64,000 nt of DNA from contig OY783197.1 of NCBI GenBank assembly GCA_963678675.1, positions 1,212,400 to 1,276,399 of the forward strand, in the 5' to 3' direction. The notes beneath the pieces are model-generated. The model ran no database searches. It saw only the letters and a list, made by a program, of their open reading frames with translations, and was not told where the DNA came from. This document shows, piece by piece, positions 34,277-45,290 of this stretch. Position 1 is the stretch's first letter. Each line of letters opens with the position of its first letter. The position numbers and the translations under genes are program-made. This stretch comes from Xiphydria camelus (Eukaryota; Arthropoda; Insecta; Hymenoptera; Xiphydriidae).

Positions 34277-34640
34277 GTACGTCGCGTGGGGTAAAAGTGG
34301 TACCGCTTTGAACGCGATTATCTCGAAACGCAGCGGAGATATGCGAAAAATCAAAAGGAACTTTTTTATAGCGAAAGCACAGACGAACATTTTCTGTCAA
34401 AACTTTTTTGCGATATCTCCAGTCGTTCTCGAGATAATCGATCTTTAGTACGTCGCGTGGGGTAAAAGTGGTACCACTTTGAGCGCGATTATCTCGAAAC
34501 GCAGCGGAGATATGCGAAAAATCAATGAGAGCTTTTTTACAGAAAAAATATAGACGAATATTTTATATCTAAACTTTTTTTTCGATATTTTCAATCATTC
34601 TCGAGATAATTGACCTTTAAGTCACACTTCAACCCCTGGA
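34277..34640 (-). repeat. Two-unit tandem array of the 126-bp module (reverse orientation)
   Basis: Module cores lie at 34315-34440 (126 bp) and 34486-34612 (127 bp). The linker is 45 bp, and the 171-bp period begins GTACGTCGCGTGGGGTAAAA at 34277 and 34448. Read on the minus strand, each core aligns directly with those at 36.7 and 57.1 kb (TCGTCTGTGCTTTCGCTATA against TCGTCTATGCTTTTACTATA). Confidence 0.85.
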
Positions 34641-35126
34641 GCCGTTTTTGTCCTACTTTTACTCCTACATCGAAGCGAGAGAATGAGCTATAGATATACA
34701 AAGAGGGCAGAGGAGCTGGGAGGAAATAAAGCATTTCACGCGGAAACATAATTCGCGGGTCCCAACATTATGAATCAGGCAGATCTTGAAACAAGTTGCA
34801 GGCCCTCGCCATAAATCCCGGCTTTGTTTCTGTTTGCGGTGCGGAGCAAGACCCGGAGGTCTCTCGCGCGGAGGCTGCCGGTTCGACTCGGCCATCCATA
34901 TATCAAGGATGCGTACCAAGTGAATTATGCCCCTCCGCCGTAGTGTTCGCCAATCCAAACAACCCCCTTCCCTACTCCTGCTGATATCGACACCGCGTTT
35001 TATCTTTCCCCTTCTAACTTTTGCCCGTCGCGGAGACAAATTTCACCTACGTCGCCAAAGTCGCGTCTGACCCCTTCTGAATATCGTAGATCCGAAAAAA
35101 CATCAGCGAATCCTGAAGAAACGCTC
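34641..35126. other. Unique-looking segment, no gene
   Basis: A 124-codon minus frame and a 62-codon plus frame overlap at 34665-35039. A GGTTCGACTC at 34880 was checked as a possible tRNA T-arm and rejected. Confidence 0.45.
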
Positions 35127-35260
35127 AAATTCAACACACGTTAGTGAAAATAACGTCATTAACCAAATTACGTTATTTTTAAAATGACAAAATAATGATG
35201 AAACCTCATTATTTTGTCATTTCTGAAAGACGTTTCATGCCATTTAGTCACCCATGTAAA
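35127..35260. repeat. Family K relative (short foldback)
   Basis: ATAATGATGAAACCTCATTA and TTTTGTCATTTCTGAAAGAC match the right half of the 23.7-kb element. AAATAACGTCATTAACCAAA then TTACGTTATTTTTAAAATG forms a local inverted pair. Confidence 0.6.
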
Positions 35261-35403
35261 TTCTATTACAAATTAGTAAGAGTAATTTAGTGGTAAGAGT
35301 TGAAATATACTACTAAAATAAGTTATTTTTACTATTACGAAATAATAAATTTTACTATTGATCAATAGTATCAGATATTGTAATTTCTACTGAAAAGATT
35401 GTT

Positions 35404-35629
35404 GCACCAAAAAAAGTTGATTAGTAGTCAATAAATTTAATTTCAAATACGGCGAAATAAATATTGTATTAAGATGAGAAAATATATGTCAGTTATAGAA
35501 ATATTCATTTTATTCAAACGGTTATCGTAATAATAGTTACCATAATAATTAACAAATATTTATTTGGTCCAACAAAATATTAATTTAAACAAACACTTAT
35601 TAACTACAAATAAACTATTTTTTTAGTGT
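35404..35629 (+). repeat. Family F MITE-like element
   Basis: It starts GCACCAAAAAAAGTTGATTA and ends AAATAAACTATTTTTTTAGT. TTCAAATACGGCGAAATAAA, GTAATAATAGTTACCATAAT and AACAAATATTTATTTGGTCC match other F copies. Confidence 0.75.
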
Positions 35630-36657
35630 GAAAAGATTAAAAAATAACCTTCAAAAAGGCCACTTCTAACTTTACGCGGAAAAATATTTTATTACATAAT
35701 ATAATAAGGCTTCGCAAATTCATTTTCCATTTCCCAGTTCAAGCATGTAGATCTTTATACGTTTAAACGCTTTCGAAAAACAATCTTGACCAGTCACATG
35801 TACACACACACACACTGGTCGATATGAAAAATATAACGATCCATTTTAATTCTAGCAGATTCCCCCCCGCACATCATCTACACGCATTTCGAACGCGTGC
35901 AACGGCCTCGACGCACCGTTTATTCGAATATTGCGAACACCACGACTGCAGCTGCAGCATGCGCTGAAACGCGATGGTGAATCGACGAGTTCCATATGGC
36001 GAGGCGGGGCGAGCTTGGCACCGACAAAGGGATAAATGTCGCGCCATTGTACAGCGCGAGTCCGATATAGACGAGTAAAGGTATACGGGCACGGCGTGCG
36101 AGACTGCGAGCAGTTTCGCTGCATGAAAGGGCTCTGCAAAGCGCTTAGACGAAAGAGCGTGTAACGCGGAGGAAGATTGGCGGAGAGTCACGCGGGGAGA
36201 CGGAGACGGAGGGAAAGAAACGTGATTCCAGGCGAGTGCATCGATAGCACCGCGTGTCCCAGTTCTCTCGCCTCTGTAGATTTACAGAATGACGCCGTTG
36301 CAGGCGAGCATACATGTGTGTGAAGGGTAGAGAAGCACGAAGATAGCTTTCGCAAACGGGAAACGATATCGCTGCGCGACTTTCGAAAATACGAGGTATC
36401 ATGCGTTACGTGTGAGCCCGGAAGTTGTTTCAACCATTTTTACCTTGGGCCCGTAAGGTGGTTTCTCGGCTGAACCTTAATTTAGCTCGTTGGGTATTAC
36501 TACAAGTCCGCAGCTTAAATGGATTGTCTTAGACGATTGAATAAACCTCGTTTAGAAGCCAAAAAAAATGATTTCCATCGAAAAAGCTCCAATGGGGTGC
36601 ATATATGGGGTTGAATGAGGCAAATAGGAGCCACCCATTGAGAACGTCCACATTTTC
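35630..36657. other. Mixed to GC-rich segment, no supported gene
   Basis: A short CA run lies at 35805. Frames up to 105 codons at 35852-36433 lie on the minus strand in overlapping registers. None is recognisable. Confidence 0.4.
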
Positions 36658-37062
36658 AAAGCCCCTGAAAGATAGGGGTGAAAGTGAGATGAGCGTCTCA
36701 GTTGAAGTAGAAGTTCAACATCGATTATCTCGCAAACGATGAGAGATAGCGAAGAAAAGTTCAAATAAAAAATGTCGGCCTATTCTTTTACTGTAACAAA
36801 GCTTTCTTCGATTTTTCGCATATCTCTACTACGTTACGAGATAATCGCGTTCAAAGTTCAAAAAGCCCCTGAAAGGTAGGAGTGAAAGTGGCACAAACGT
36901 CTCAGTTGAAACAGGAGTTCAAAACCGATTATCTCGCAAACGATGAGAGATGGCGAAGAAAAGTTCAAATAAAAAATGTTGCTCTATGTTTTTACCATAA
37001 AAAAGTTACCCTCGATTTTTCCTCTATCTCTACTGCGTTTCGAGATAATCACGCTCAAAGCC
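36658..37062 (+). repeat. Two-unit tandem array of the 126-bp module with 204-bp period
   Basis: Cores lie at 36722-36847 and 36926-37051, both 126 bp. The repeat unit starts AAAGCCCCTGAAAG at 36658 and 36862, so the 78-bp linker is duplicated as well (AGGGGTGAAAGTGAGATGAG against AGGAGTGAAAGTGGCACAAA). The linker is unrelated to those at 34.4 and 57.3 kb. Confidence 0.85.
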
Positions 37063-38059
37063 AAACATGTTTATCCCACCCTTACCCTAGATGCTGTGCA
37101 ATACCAGCCACCCCCGACGAAGGACTCGCGTAACGATCTTCTCTGAGAGAGCCGAGATCCACCCTCTCTACACCTACACATGAGTACGCGAAGCTCCGAC
37201 ATTCCCGTAACAAATGAGAGGAGTTCCGCGCGGCGCGACGACGCGACGTCGTAGATTTCGTTAAACGGAACGACGAGGCGGGATCGCTCACAACGTTCGT
37301 TCCTGTTTTCAACTCGGTTGTACTCGACGAGTCTCCGCAGTTCCTCGGAGTGCAGGCGTAGGGTCAATGCGCGGGAAAGTTTCGACCAAGATGGCCGTGC
37401 TTCGGAGTTGTTCCGACCAGGCGTGTAGTTCCGAATGCGTCGGCTCCGCGAAGCTGTACCGGCAGACGGGGTAAATACGAATGGAACTCCACGGGGTTAC
37501 GTGGTGAAACGTATATAGGTCGCCCGACCGCGGATCTACCACGCGTACGACTGCATCGCGGCGCTGATGTCTGAGTTGCGGGGATCCTGGTACAGTCATC
37601 GCACCCCGGAGGCTCCTAGCCGGCTCAACTCGCTCGCTCGCCTTGTTTCGTCCACTTTACGGAATTGCAGTCGGAAGCTGGAGACTCTCGAGCGCGTCGC
37701 TCCGGGCGACGATGATAACGGAGCCGTTAAGGCGTTCGAATGTTTTCTTACGCGCGTATTCGCTGTGTGAACGAAAGCTCGTGGCGCCAGGGTGCAGGCG
37801 TTTTATGGTGGAAAACAACTGAGCCATTTAGGGACCCTGCCCTGGTTTGCTGAGCCGCAATTTTTTACGTACACTCTCGCATGGAAAGTTTATCTAGATA
37901 ATGAATACTAGGTGGTGTTGGTAAGAATTCAGATCTCTTCTTATCTCCAGATAAAAATTATTTCACTCATAAACCATGGTGTTTCTGATAAAGGAGACCA
38001 TCCGATTCTTACACGTGGTCTTCGTTTTTCACGGTAAATTATTGTAGTCCAGTAATTAA
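37063..38059. other. GC-rich segment, no supported gene
   Basis: Frames of 76-98 codons on the minus strand at 37071-37599 and 67 codons on the plus strand. No recognisable domain. AT-rich after 37850. Confidence 0.4.
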
Positions 38060-38312
38060 TAATTGAGGGGGTTACAATAAAAGGGGTATAAGTGACTTTT
38101 CTTATATATGGACTTATAAGTGCAGATTTAGGTACCTTATGTGCCAATTTATTTAGTATAAAAAGGTTTCCTGCTTTGAGCTTCATCTATCACATGAGAT
38201 CACATGCATAAATCCTGAATTTTTGAAATCCAAATAACCTAAATCTGCACTTAAGTCCATATATAAGAAAAGTCACTTCTCTACCCCTTTTATTCTAACC
38301 CCCTCAATTTAT
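38060..38312. repeat. Foldback element (family J)
   Basis: Arms 38060-38133 and 38236-38312 are near-perfect inverted repeats: TAATTGAGGGGGTTACAATA, AAAGGGGTATAAGTGACTTT and CTTATATATGGACTTATAAG on the left. The right arm reads CTTAAGTCCATATATAAG to TTCTAACCCCCTCAATTT. The loop is about 100 bp. No second copy was noticed in the window. Confidence 0.85.
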
Positions 38313-38883
38313 CCATTCCGAGGAGTGCTAGGGAGTGCTTCGTCAAGTTATATTTTTATTAAAGGAACATTTTAATAACGACACTAAGACCACGTCTAAC
38401 AATTTGAAGGTCTCCCTTATCGGGAAAGTCATTGTTCATCGGCGAAACGTTTTCTATCTGGAAATGAGAAAGAGACTAAAATCTTGGGAAAGAATATGCC
38501 GACTTTCTCAGTGAATCCAATCCAATGAATTAGGACGGAATATTTAAGGGGATGATAACCTATGGGTGCTGCTAGTCTTATTTCGTTTCCGTTCAAGGTC
38601 ACGTAAATAGCGAACAGTGACGATATTCGCAAGGGTTGGGTGCACGCGCGTATCGTGCCGAAATTAATGCAGGCTCCTCGCGTTCGTCGGACGAGGGGAT
38701 GCCGGGGGTGTACGGGCGCGGGAAGACGTCACGTACAACAACCCCCTCCCGACTCTCGCCGCGGGAAGCTGAGCGCGGAGATGTAATCAGTGAGGCGCTT
38801 TGAGGGCCGAGACGCTCGAAATAACCGCGCGGCGACGGTTTCCCAGCGTCCAAAGATAGCGATCGCGATCCTTTAACGCGTAA
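38313..38883. other. Segment with no gene recognised
   Basis: AT-rich then GC-rich from about 38620. A 98-codon minus frame lies over the GC-rich part. Nothing further. Confidence 0.4.
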
Positions 38884-38952
38884 TGGCGCGAGCAACCCGC
38901 CCTGGAGAACCTTCTAGGTACGCTCGCCGGTATCCAAATATCCTACGTACGG

Positions 38953-39040
38953 ATGCGGGCGATGTGGATGAGTACGACAAATCGCCCGGAGGGTCTGGTG
39001 ATGCTGGATCCTGCGAACCCCCCCGGTATCTCGAGCCCCG
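38953..39040 (+). CDS. Possible first coding exon (speculative)
   Basis: The plus-strand reading from ATG 38953 gives MRAMWMSTTNRPEGLVMLDP and ANPPGISSPEG. It is followed at about 39040 by GAAG/GTGAGTG, a strong match to the splice donor consensus. The peptide is less biased than other frames here. I cannot name a gene, no acceptor or second exon was identified, and the frame also continues past the donor to 39135. A donor-like GTGAGT occurs often by chance, so this is a weak candidate only. Confidence 0.15.
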
Positions 39041-39193
39041 AAGGTGAGTGCCCGGAAACTATCGGAGCGGCTAGGTGGACAATTTTGTCTTCGACGAGCT
39101 CGACGAGGGTGACTATAAATACGGCAGTGATGTGAACGATGTTACATTTCGTGGCAACGCCCTTAAAACTTATATCGATGATGAGATACACGC

Positions 39194-39449
39194 GCAGAGA
39201 AAAATAATTAATTGGAAAATTGCTTGCAGGGTCCTAGTAATTATTTATTTATATCAATGAAATTTTTAATACATCAATCGCGCGCGCGGATATCTCTTCC
39301 TTACTATCGTGTGGAATAGTATGCGATTGAAAGGAAGAAATATCAAATTAATATGCAAAAAAAAGCTTCATTGATGCAAATAAATGACTACTTGCGATCC
39401 TGCAAATCATTTTTAGTATAGGTATCCGACTAATTCTTTTTCTCTGTGC
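39194..39449 (+). repeat. Family D MITE-like element, full copy
   Basis: It starts GCAGAGAAAAATAATTAATT and ends CTAATTCTTTTTCTCTGTGC. TTTATTTATATCAATGAAAT, GAAAGGAAGAAATATCAAAT and GACTACTTGCGATCCTGCAA match the other copies. Confidence 0.8.
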
Positions 39450-39562
39450 GGCTTCTCGCAAAATAATAAGACTTTCAAAATAATATAATTACATTTGAAT
39501 CCTGAATTCTGTAACATTGTTATCTTTGAGGAACGTTAAAGTATAAATAGAAGACACTTGTG

Positions 39563-39716
39563 CCGAGAAAAATAATTAGGCTAAAACAACAAAATACATT
39601 TCTATACAAAATAACTAAATACGTGGTTTAACTGATCAGTACTTTTATCAGAACAACAAAACGCATTTAACTAGATGCATTTTGTCATTTTCACCTAATT
39701 ATCTCATTGTCAGACG
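39563..39716 (+). repeat. Family B1 element, internally shortened
   Basis: It starts GTGCCGAGAAAAATAATTAG and ends TTTTCACCTAATTATCTCAT. It is about 155 bp against about 225 bp for other B1 copies and lacks the GGAGGATCC middle block. AAACGCATTTAACTAGATGC is retained. Confidence 0.7.
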
Positions 39717-40195
39717 TACGGAAGAAAAGTGTAACGGCGTGCGTTAAAACGGACCGGATTACCGCCGCTAATTCCTAATCTGCATAACCAGACGGCGAGT
39801 GGATACTCGAAAGACGGAAAACGGCTGCATCTACGAATATACGGACTCGCCCTGCTTTCGAGCCTGCACGAATGCACCATACGTACAGTCTTACTTCCCC
39901 GGTTCGGTGTGGACGCATTATCCCGACCACTCCGTCTTAACGGTCCCGCGCGGTTCGAAGAAACGACCCGGTTTGCTATAAATTTCAGATAAGGTAAGGT
40001 TTACGGCGGCGGACAGTTAAGACATCGCCGGAGCGCGCTAAAAACACATAATCCGCCGGAATTACTGCGGCAGTGCGGAGCTTTATTTGTCATTGCAGGA
40101 ACCCGAAGCTTCGGTGAGGGTGAAAAAAAAGCGAATGCAGCGAGGAGACGCGGCTGTAATATGTAGTTACACTCTTTCGATGTGACAGCGTTATT
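39717..40195. other. Unique-looking segment, no gene
   Basis: Only a 60-codon plus frame and a 75-codon minus frame. Neither is recognisable. Confidence 0.45.
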
Positions 40196-40378
40196 CCCGC
40201 GAAAGAAATATTTCTTTGAGCCAAGCAAATATTCGTTAGCTGTTACTCTATTTCTGGTTGAATGGAAGAGCCGTTCCAGTAATTAACATACATTTACTCG
40301 GCCTAATGAAATATTTCTTTCGCTATAATCGAGTATACATTTCTTAACTATTATACAAATAAACTCTCCTCTCACTGA
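40196..40378 (+). repeat. Family F element, partial
   Basis: CCGCGAAAGAAATATTTCTT and its inverse AATGAAATATTTCTTTCGCT, with TAACATACATTTACTCGGCC and AACTCTCCTCTCACTG at the right end. The left terminus is decayed. It abuts a family B3 fragment. Confidence 0.65.
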
Positions 40379-40535
40379 ATGAATTTCAATTTGTTTCAAA
40401 TTGCATCCAATGAAATCAATAATATTGGCATACGTTCAATCGATATTCATTCTAATAGAATAAAATATATGCTCTCTCAGCACTAGTCGAAAACGCATTT
40501 ATTTCGATCAAACAAATTTTCTTCTCGGTGTACAC
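40379..40535 (+). repeat. Family B3 relative, partial
   Basis: ATCGATATTCATTCTAATAG, CTCTCAGCACTAGTCGAAAA then CGCATTTATTTCGATCAAAC and TTCTTCTCGGTGTAC recall the right arm of the 2.16-2.38 kb element. Confidence 0.55.
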
Positions 40536-41247
40536 GTGTATACACCGCATATGTACTACGCACGATTCGCGACTCGCGGTCCAGAGATGAGAGGGACGCA
40601 GAGTCGTCTCTCCGCCGCCGCACGGGGGGCGTCTGAATTTTTCATTCGACTCTCCAGGTCGAGGGTGCGTTTACGCGTGAATTTTCGTGCGAATTAAATA
40701 TTTGTGCCGCCCCGGAGCGCCGAGCGTCGGAGAAACGAAACGAGGAAATGTGTACGAGTATTTCACGGTTGGCAACGCAAGCCGAGGATCGCGAGCAGTC
40801 GACGCGGTTCGCTTTCGAATAGAAGCTTCGCCCCCGGCGCTTCGCTTTCCCGAGAACGACTCGTATCGCGCGCGCCGTTCAAGGGGAGCGCGACATTCAA
40901 CGTTCGATCGCGAGTCGCCGACCGATCGAAGTGCGCGCGCGGGCTAACGAGACACGGTAAATTCACCGTTCGCGGGACAAAAAGCCGATCAACCCCCGCC
41001 CCCTCGAGCCTCGACAAAATCGGCGCAAGAAATAAACGAGGAAGCGCCTCTGCGTGGTGTGTGTGTGTGTGTGTGTGTATGCGTGCGGTGTAATCGACAC
41101 GGTATTATGGCGCTCAATCGACGAGGGGTGCAAGGGAAATGCGAAAGCGGGGGTGTTTAGAAAGGTGGTAGGAAAAGTCGAGAGATCAAAAAGCGACGAG
41201 AGTGGGACAAAGCCACGGAACGTTTTCCGAGTGATGTTTACTGCGAC
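40536..41247. other. GC-rich segment, no supported gene
   Basis: Open frames of 86 and 129 codons (plus) and 84 codons (minus) overlap at 40687-41093. The plus frame runs into the GT microsatellite (Cys-Val repeats), so it is not credible as a gene. Confidence 0.4.
41055..41078 (+). repeat. (GT)n microsatellite
   Basis: Twelve uninterrupted GT/TG units within GC-rich DNA. Confidence 0.95.
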
Positions 41248-41496
41248 CCCAAGCGGAAAAGTTCTATATATTATATTTCATATATAAAACAATCCATGTA
41301 GTTTTGGTCACATATAAATTATGTATGATTTCTATATCAACCATATATAAGGACTGTAATACAGAGTTTGGAATGTTTGTATAATCCATATATATTCTTT
41401 ATATGGTTAACATGAAAATCATGTATCATCCATATAATGACCAAAGCCATATGTGGATTATGTAGAGAAAATATATCGAATTTTTTTTCCGCCTGG
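41248..41496 (+). repeat. Family A MITE-like element, full copy
   Basis: It starts CCCAAGCGGAAAAGTTCTAT and ends TTTTTTTTCCGCCTGG. TATGATTTCTATATCAACCA and TTATATGGTTAACATGAAAA form the inner inverted pair. The length is 249 bp. With its intact ends this is one of the best representatives for building a consensus. Confidence 0.85.
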
Positions 41497-41569
41497 AACA
41501 AGTGACATATTCGCCAACGAACTTCCAAGATAAATTTGTCGTTCGATGCACTGATAAAAATCACGGCTA

Positions 41570-41968
41570 CACTGAGAAAAGAAAGTAGTCATGACAACTA
41601 TAATAATTTAGACTAAACTGCTCCAGTATTGTAATCAGCACCAGTTTTTTTCTAGTTATCGCAACAATTTTTTGTCACGAATAACATTTATTTGGAAACA
41701 TCGCCTTAAATATTTGCAAATAAATATTAGTCGATTTAATTCAATTTCATCATTGATTCAACCACATATCGTAGCAATTTGGATAAAATATTCGTTGTTT
41801 ACAAATGAAAATTTGTCGAGTTGCTGAAGCGGATTTTTCAAATATCGAAAGTTATTTTAGTCGAGATTTCTAGATGTTCGATATTACGTATCGCGACTTC
41901 CACAACGCTTAACTTAAACCGTTAAAAATATTTACTTTCAATTTCAGGAGCACTAAAGTTTTTCTCAG
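41570..41968 (+). repeat. Possible 400-bp CACTGAG-ended element
   Basis: It starts CACTGAGAAAAGAAAGTAGT and ends AAAGTTTTTCTCAG, with the same termini as family B. The interior is AT-rich and shares only short pieces with family H (CTAGTTATCGCAACAATTTT). No second copy was seen. Confidence 0.45.
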
Positions 41969-43730
41969 ACAAAAGTCTCTCATGAATCATGGATCTCTGT
42001 AAGGTTGTGCTTAAAAATTAAGAAAAGCTCAAAATATTATGAAATTATTATTTGGAATTAAGAAATACGCGTCGCTCCATCGATCCGATATAAAAATATC
42101 AATTAGAATCAACATTTTTTAATTATTACAGAGATATACGTCTGCCTCAGTATTCTAGATCGACCAGTAGAAAAAACCAGAGGGTGAGAGACAAAGAGAT
42201 ATCAAAGAACAAGCTGCATTTTCTACTCTGAAAGAAAAGTGCCCCGCCCCCATCCCGGTGTCGCTTGCGAAGGAAATGAAATTCTTCAAAGGAGCGTGCA
42301 TGAGATGTCGGAATTAATTTTCTCGCGTCGAGAGAAGAAGCAAATCCCATTTAACGTTCGCTCGTGCCCGCTGCATTTCTAAGGAGTTCCTCTCCCACCC
42401 ACGCGGAAAGCCGATAGGCGCATCCGCGTCGGATGCAAATCACGGCGTCCCCGATCGGGAAGAAGGGTGGTTCTTGCTCGCCACACCGGTAGCCGGATGT
42501 GTGTACAGCCGAGATGAAGAGGGAGAAAAAGAAATCCAACCCCCTGAACAATGAGGAGCGGAGGCGCGAGTGAAAGGGACGCGTATCCCGAGGGAGACGT
42601 GGACCAAGTTTTGTCTCCGGGCCGAAACTCCATCCCGCGGAGGCGCAGCGGGCACGCCGAGTCGCGGGGAACAATATAACTTTCCCGTAATTAATTTCGC
42701 GACAAATGCGCGCGATTAATTCAAACTTGGCCGTCCGCGCGACGGCGACGGGGCAGCGATGAGTTTGGGCGGGAGAAGCGGGGTCGACGTTGCGCGAGTT
42801 TAGGGGTCAGTCGGTGGGTACCAACTACCCCTGTGATGCCTTTTGTATAAATCCGTGCTGGTCTCCTCACTCTCTTTCTCCCTCCCTTCCCTCTCCTCTT
42901 TCTCTTTCTTGGCCCGTCTTTATACTTGCGAAGAGTTTTTTACCCTTCCACCCCCGCGTTCGTCTTCGTCATCCCACCCCGGCCGACTAGAGCAGACCGC
43001 TCTACCCTCCCTCTCGCCCAACCACCCGCAATATCTTCCGAGGAGTCCCGTCTGAATTATTTGCACGGTACGCCTCAAAGGTTCGCCGGGACGCTGTTTG
43101 CCGTTACCGCATTACCGTCGGGAAGCGTGTTGCCGTGTACCTATCCGCTGCGGCAGAGAAATATTGTCGATTCCGAAGAAAGTGGCTGTACAGGGGATGG
43201 GAATAGCGTTACAAGGGGGTGTATAGCGTTTGATCGTTTGCCGATAGACGATACGTTCTTTTCTGCGAGTCTACATTCGTAATAGAATTGTAAGTCGTTA
43301 AAAAAGTTTGTAAATTTGATAGAATTTTAGCGAAGGAAAGTGTTTCCGATGTAAATTATAATATATTTGCAATTTTGCAAATATATGTGGATTTTTACAG
43401 CCTCTCGCTAGAATTGCAAACGTAAAATATATGATTGCGTGACTTTTGCGTAGAGTTAAATTGAATCTGTAATAATCTAGAAGTAAATAAAAGACCAAAA
43501 ACATGGGAAGACTCTCAAAAGCGTTACGCTAATTTTTTAAATGAAACGAGACACGGTAGAATCTTTTAGATAAGAGTATTTTCATTTTAAAATCCGAACA
43601 ACTTTTGTGGGAAAACATTTGTGGTATCTCGTATCGTTTGGAAGAGATATAACTATAGCTATTAGCGATTATAGGGCAAACTCTGCATTTAGGAAGTCTG
43701 CTCCTCAATATTAATTATTCATCATCCCAG
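41969..43730. other. 1.8-kb stretch, AT-rich then GC-rich, no gene recognised
   Basis: Pyrimidine-rich DNA at 42860-42920 and GC-rich blocks carry a 107-codon minus frame (42351-42674), other frames over the same bases, and a 118-codon plus frame (42926-43282). None is recognised. Confidence 0.4.
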
Positions 43731-44120
43731 TACGAACATCTGAAAACCCTTACGCGTACCTCTTTTATTGTAAATACACTAAAATTTACTGATATCAATC
43801 TTTCCGTTTATGAAAATAAATATATTTCCTTATGAAATTATCCCAATTTGTACTTGTTTAAAATTTATCTAGTTTCCTACAATTTCCTAGTTTCCAAGAA
43901 AGAATTATTCTTCAACACAATGGGAACATCGGAAAACCCACATATGAACGTCTCTATTATTGTAAGTACAATAAAATTTACCGTTCTTTTCATATATGTA
44001 ATTATGAAAATGAATGTATTTCCTTACAAAAAATTATCCTTAAAAATTCCATAACTTTATATTAATTTTCATAAACAACCTATTGGATAAAAATTTGACA
44101 GACAATTATATTAAATTTAA
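43731..44120 (+). repeat. Direct duplication including family C sequence
   Basis: Blocks 43731-43855 and 43917-44040 match in order: GAACATCTGAAAACCC and GAACATCGGAAAACCC; CTCTTTTATTGTAAATACAC and CTCTATTATTGTAAGTACAA; TTTATGAAAATAAATATATT and ATTATGAAAATGAATGTATT. The second block continues into the family C right part (TATTAATTTTCATAAACAAC). The offset is about 186 bp. Confidence 0.75.
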
Positions 44121-45185
44121 AAGAAATATTCATACGGTAGAGAGAGTATACGTACTTATATCACAGCCTCCCACAACGCGAGAAGACGAGCAAAATCCGC
44201 GGACTCTCCTTTTCGTAAAACGTCCCCACAGTACAGCGCGCAAATACTCGTATTTGTCATCCCCATCGCGCGTCGCGAGCAAATCGACGTACGTAGGACA
44301 TGCAGCCTTCGAACGACCCCGTACCGCGCGCGCGCGCGGTATCCACCGAGGAACCGTCGGAATACACGCATAAAAATGACGCGCGCGAAGACGTTCGCAA
44401 TAACCCCCCAACCCTGCTTCGGAAAAGCGATACAGCGCGCGCACAGCAGCGACCACATTCCCACGCTTAACCTATTCCGTCACGTCGCGCGAGAACGGGC
44501 TGCACACGCGCGACCCGAATGCCGAATCGCGTGCGTGTCGCGACGCCCGTCTCCTCCTTCCTTCGCGTCGATCGTGACGTCGCGGCTACGCGGCTGAACG
44601 AGCGGTCGTGTTCGCGGCGACATCGATTATATATCCGCGGCTCGAAATAACTCGAAAAGAGCGTCGCCCCCTTCACCCCGGGTGCTCCCTTCCGCCCCGG
44701 AGGAGGAATGCTTTTTTTTCATCCCGAAACGCTTCGTCAGAAGTCCGCCCGGAGGCTAATCGAGGGCGTGGAGAATCGCGAAGACGACGGGCGAGGGTTG
44801 AGTCTCGCAATTAGGTCCGGACGTACCCGCCGCGTTCGGCTGCTACGTGACCCGTGTACGTACTTGGCCCCGCGCACCCGGAAGCACGCGTGGTATACCT
44901 GCGATGGATTTAGGTACGCGCCGCGGAAAAAATGTCGAGCCGCGGGTGACTCAAATTTGCAGTCGAGTACGGCTTCGAGATCGATCTTGTTGCTGCAGGG
45001 CCGAAGGTGGGGGAGAAGCGTGGAAATTTTGCTTATAACAATATAACGGAAACGTAAGGTTCTAATTAATAAGAGCGATGTAAATATAATCAGTAGTAAT
45101 ATATAATAAAATGTTCAAGTTTAATATAATATGTATGCCGAATCGGAATGTCAACATGTATGTCTGTGTATTTGGATAAACTACA
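44121..45185. other. GC-rich segment, no supported gene
   Basis: A very CG-dense block (44150-45020) with overlapping frames of up to 112 codons on both strands. None is recognisable. Confidence 0.4.
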
Positions 45186-45189
45186 GCTC

Positions 45190-45290
45190 TACACTGTAAA
45201 AACCTGTTAAAAGAACTGTACTCTAAAAAGAATGTGTACAAATTTAGTACAGTATTGTACTAAATTTAGTACAATTAATAGTTTTATCGA
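45190..45290 (+). repeat. Short element with paired TTTAGTACA motifs
   Basis: It starts ACACTGTAAAAACCTGTTAA, like family C. AAATTTAGTACAGTATTG is followed by TACTAAATTTAGTACAATTA, so AAATTTAGTACA occurs twice, 22 bp apart. The resemblance to family C is limited to the start. Confidence 0.45.

Noticed and set aside
33815..34390. 191-codon minus-strand open frame
   Set aside because: It extends into the tandem module array and overlaps plus frames of 135 and 103 codons. No motif was recognised.
34850..34905. Possible tRNA T-arm (GGTTCGACTC)
   Set aside because: The flanking five-base stems do not pair and no acceptor, D-arm or anticodon arm could be placed upstream.
39075..39260. Acidic open frame after the candidate exon (MDNFVFDELDEGDYKYG start)
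   Set aside because: It runs into a family D element and lies in a different register from the candidate exon. No splice acceptor was found.
41043..41093. Cys-Val-rich peptide in an open frame
   Set aside because: It is only the translation of the GT microsatellite.
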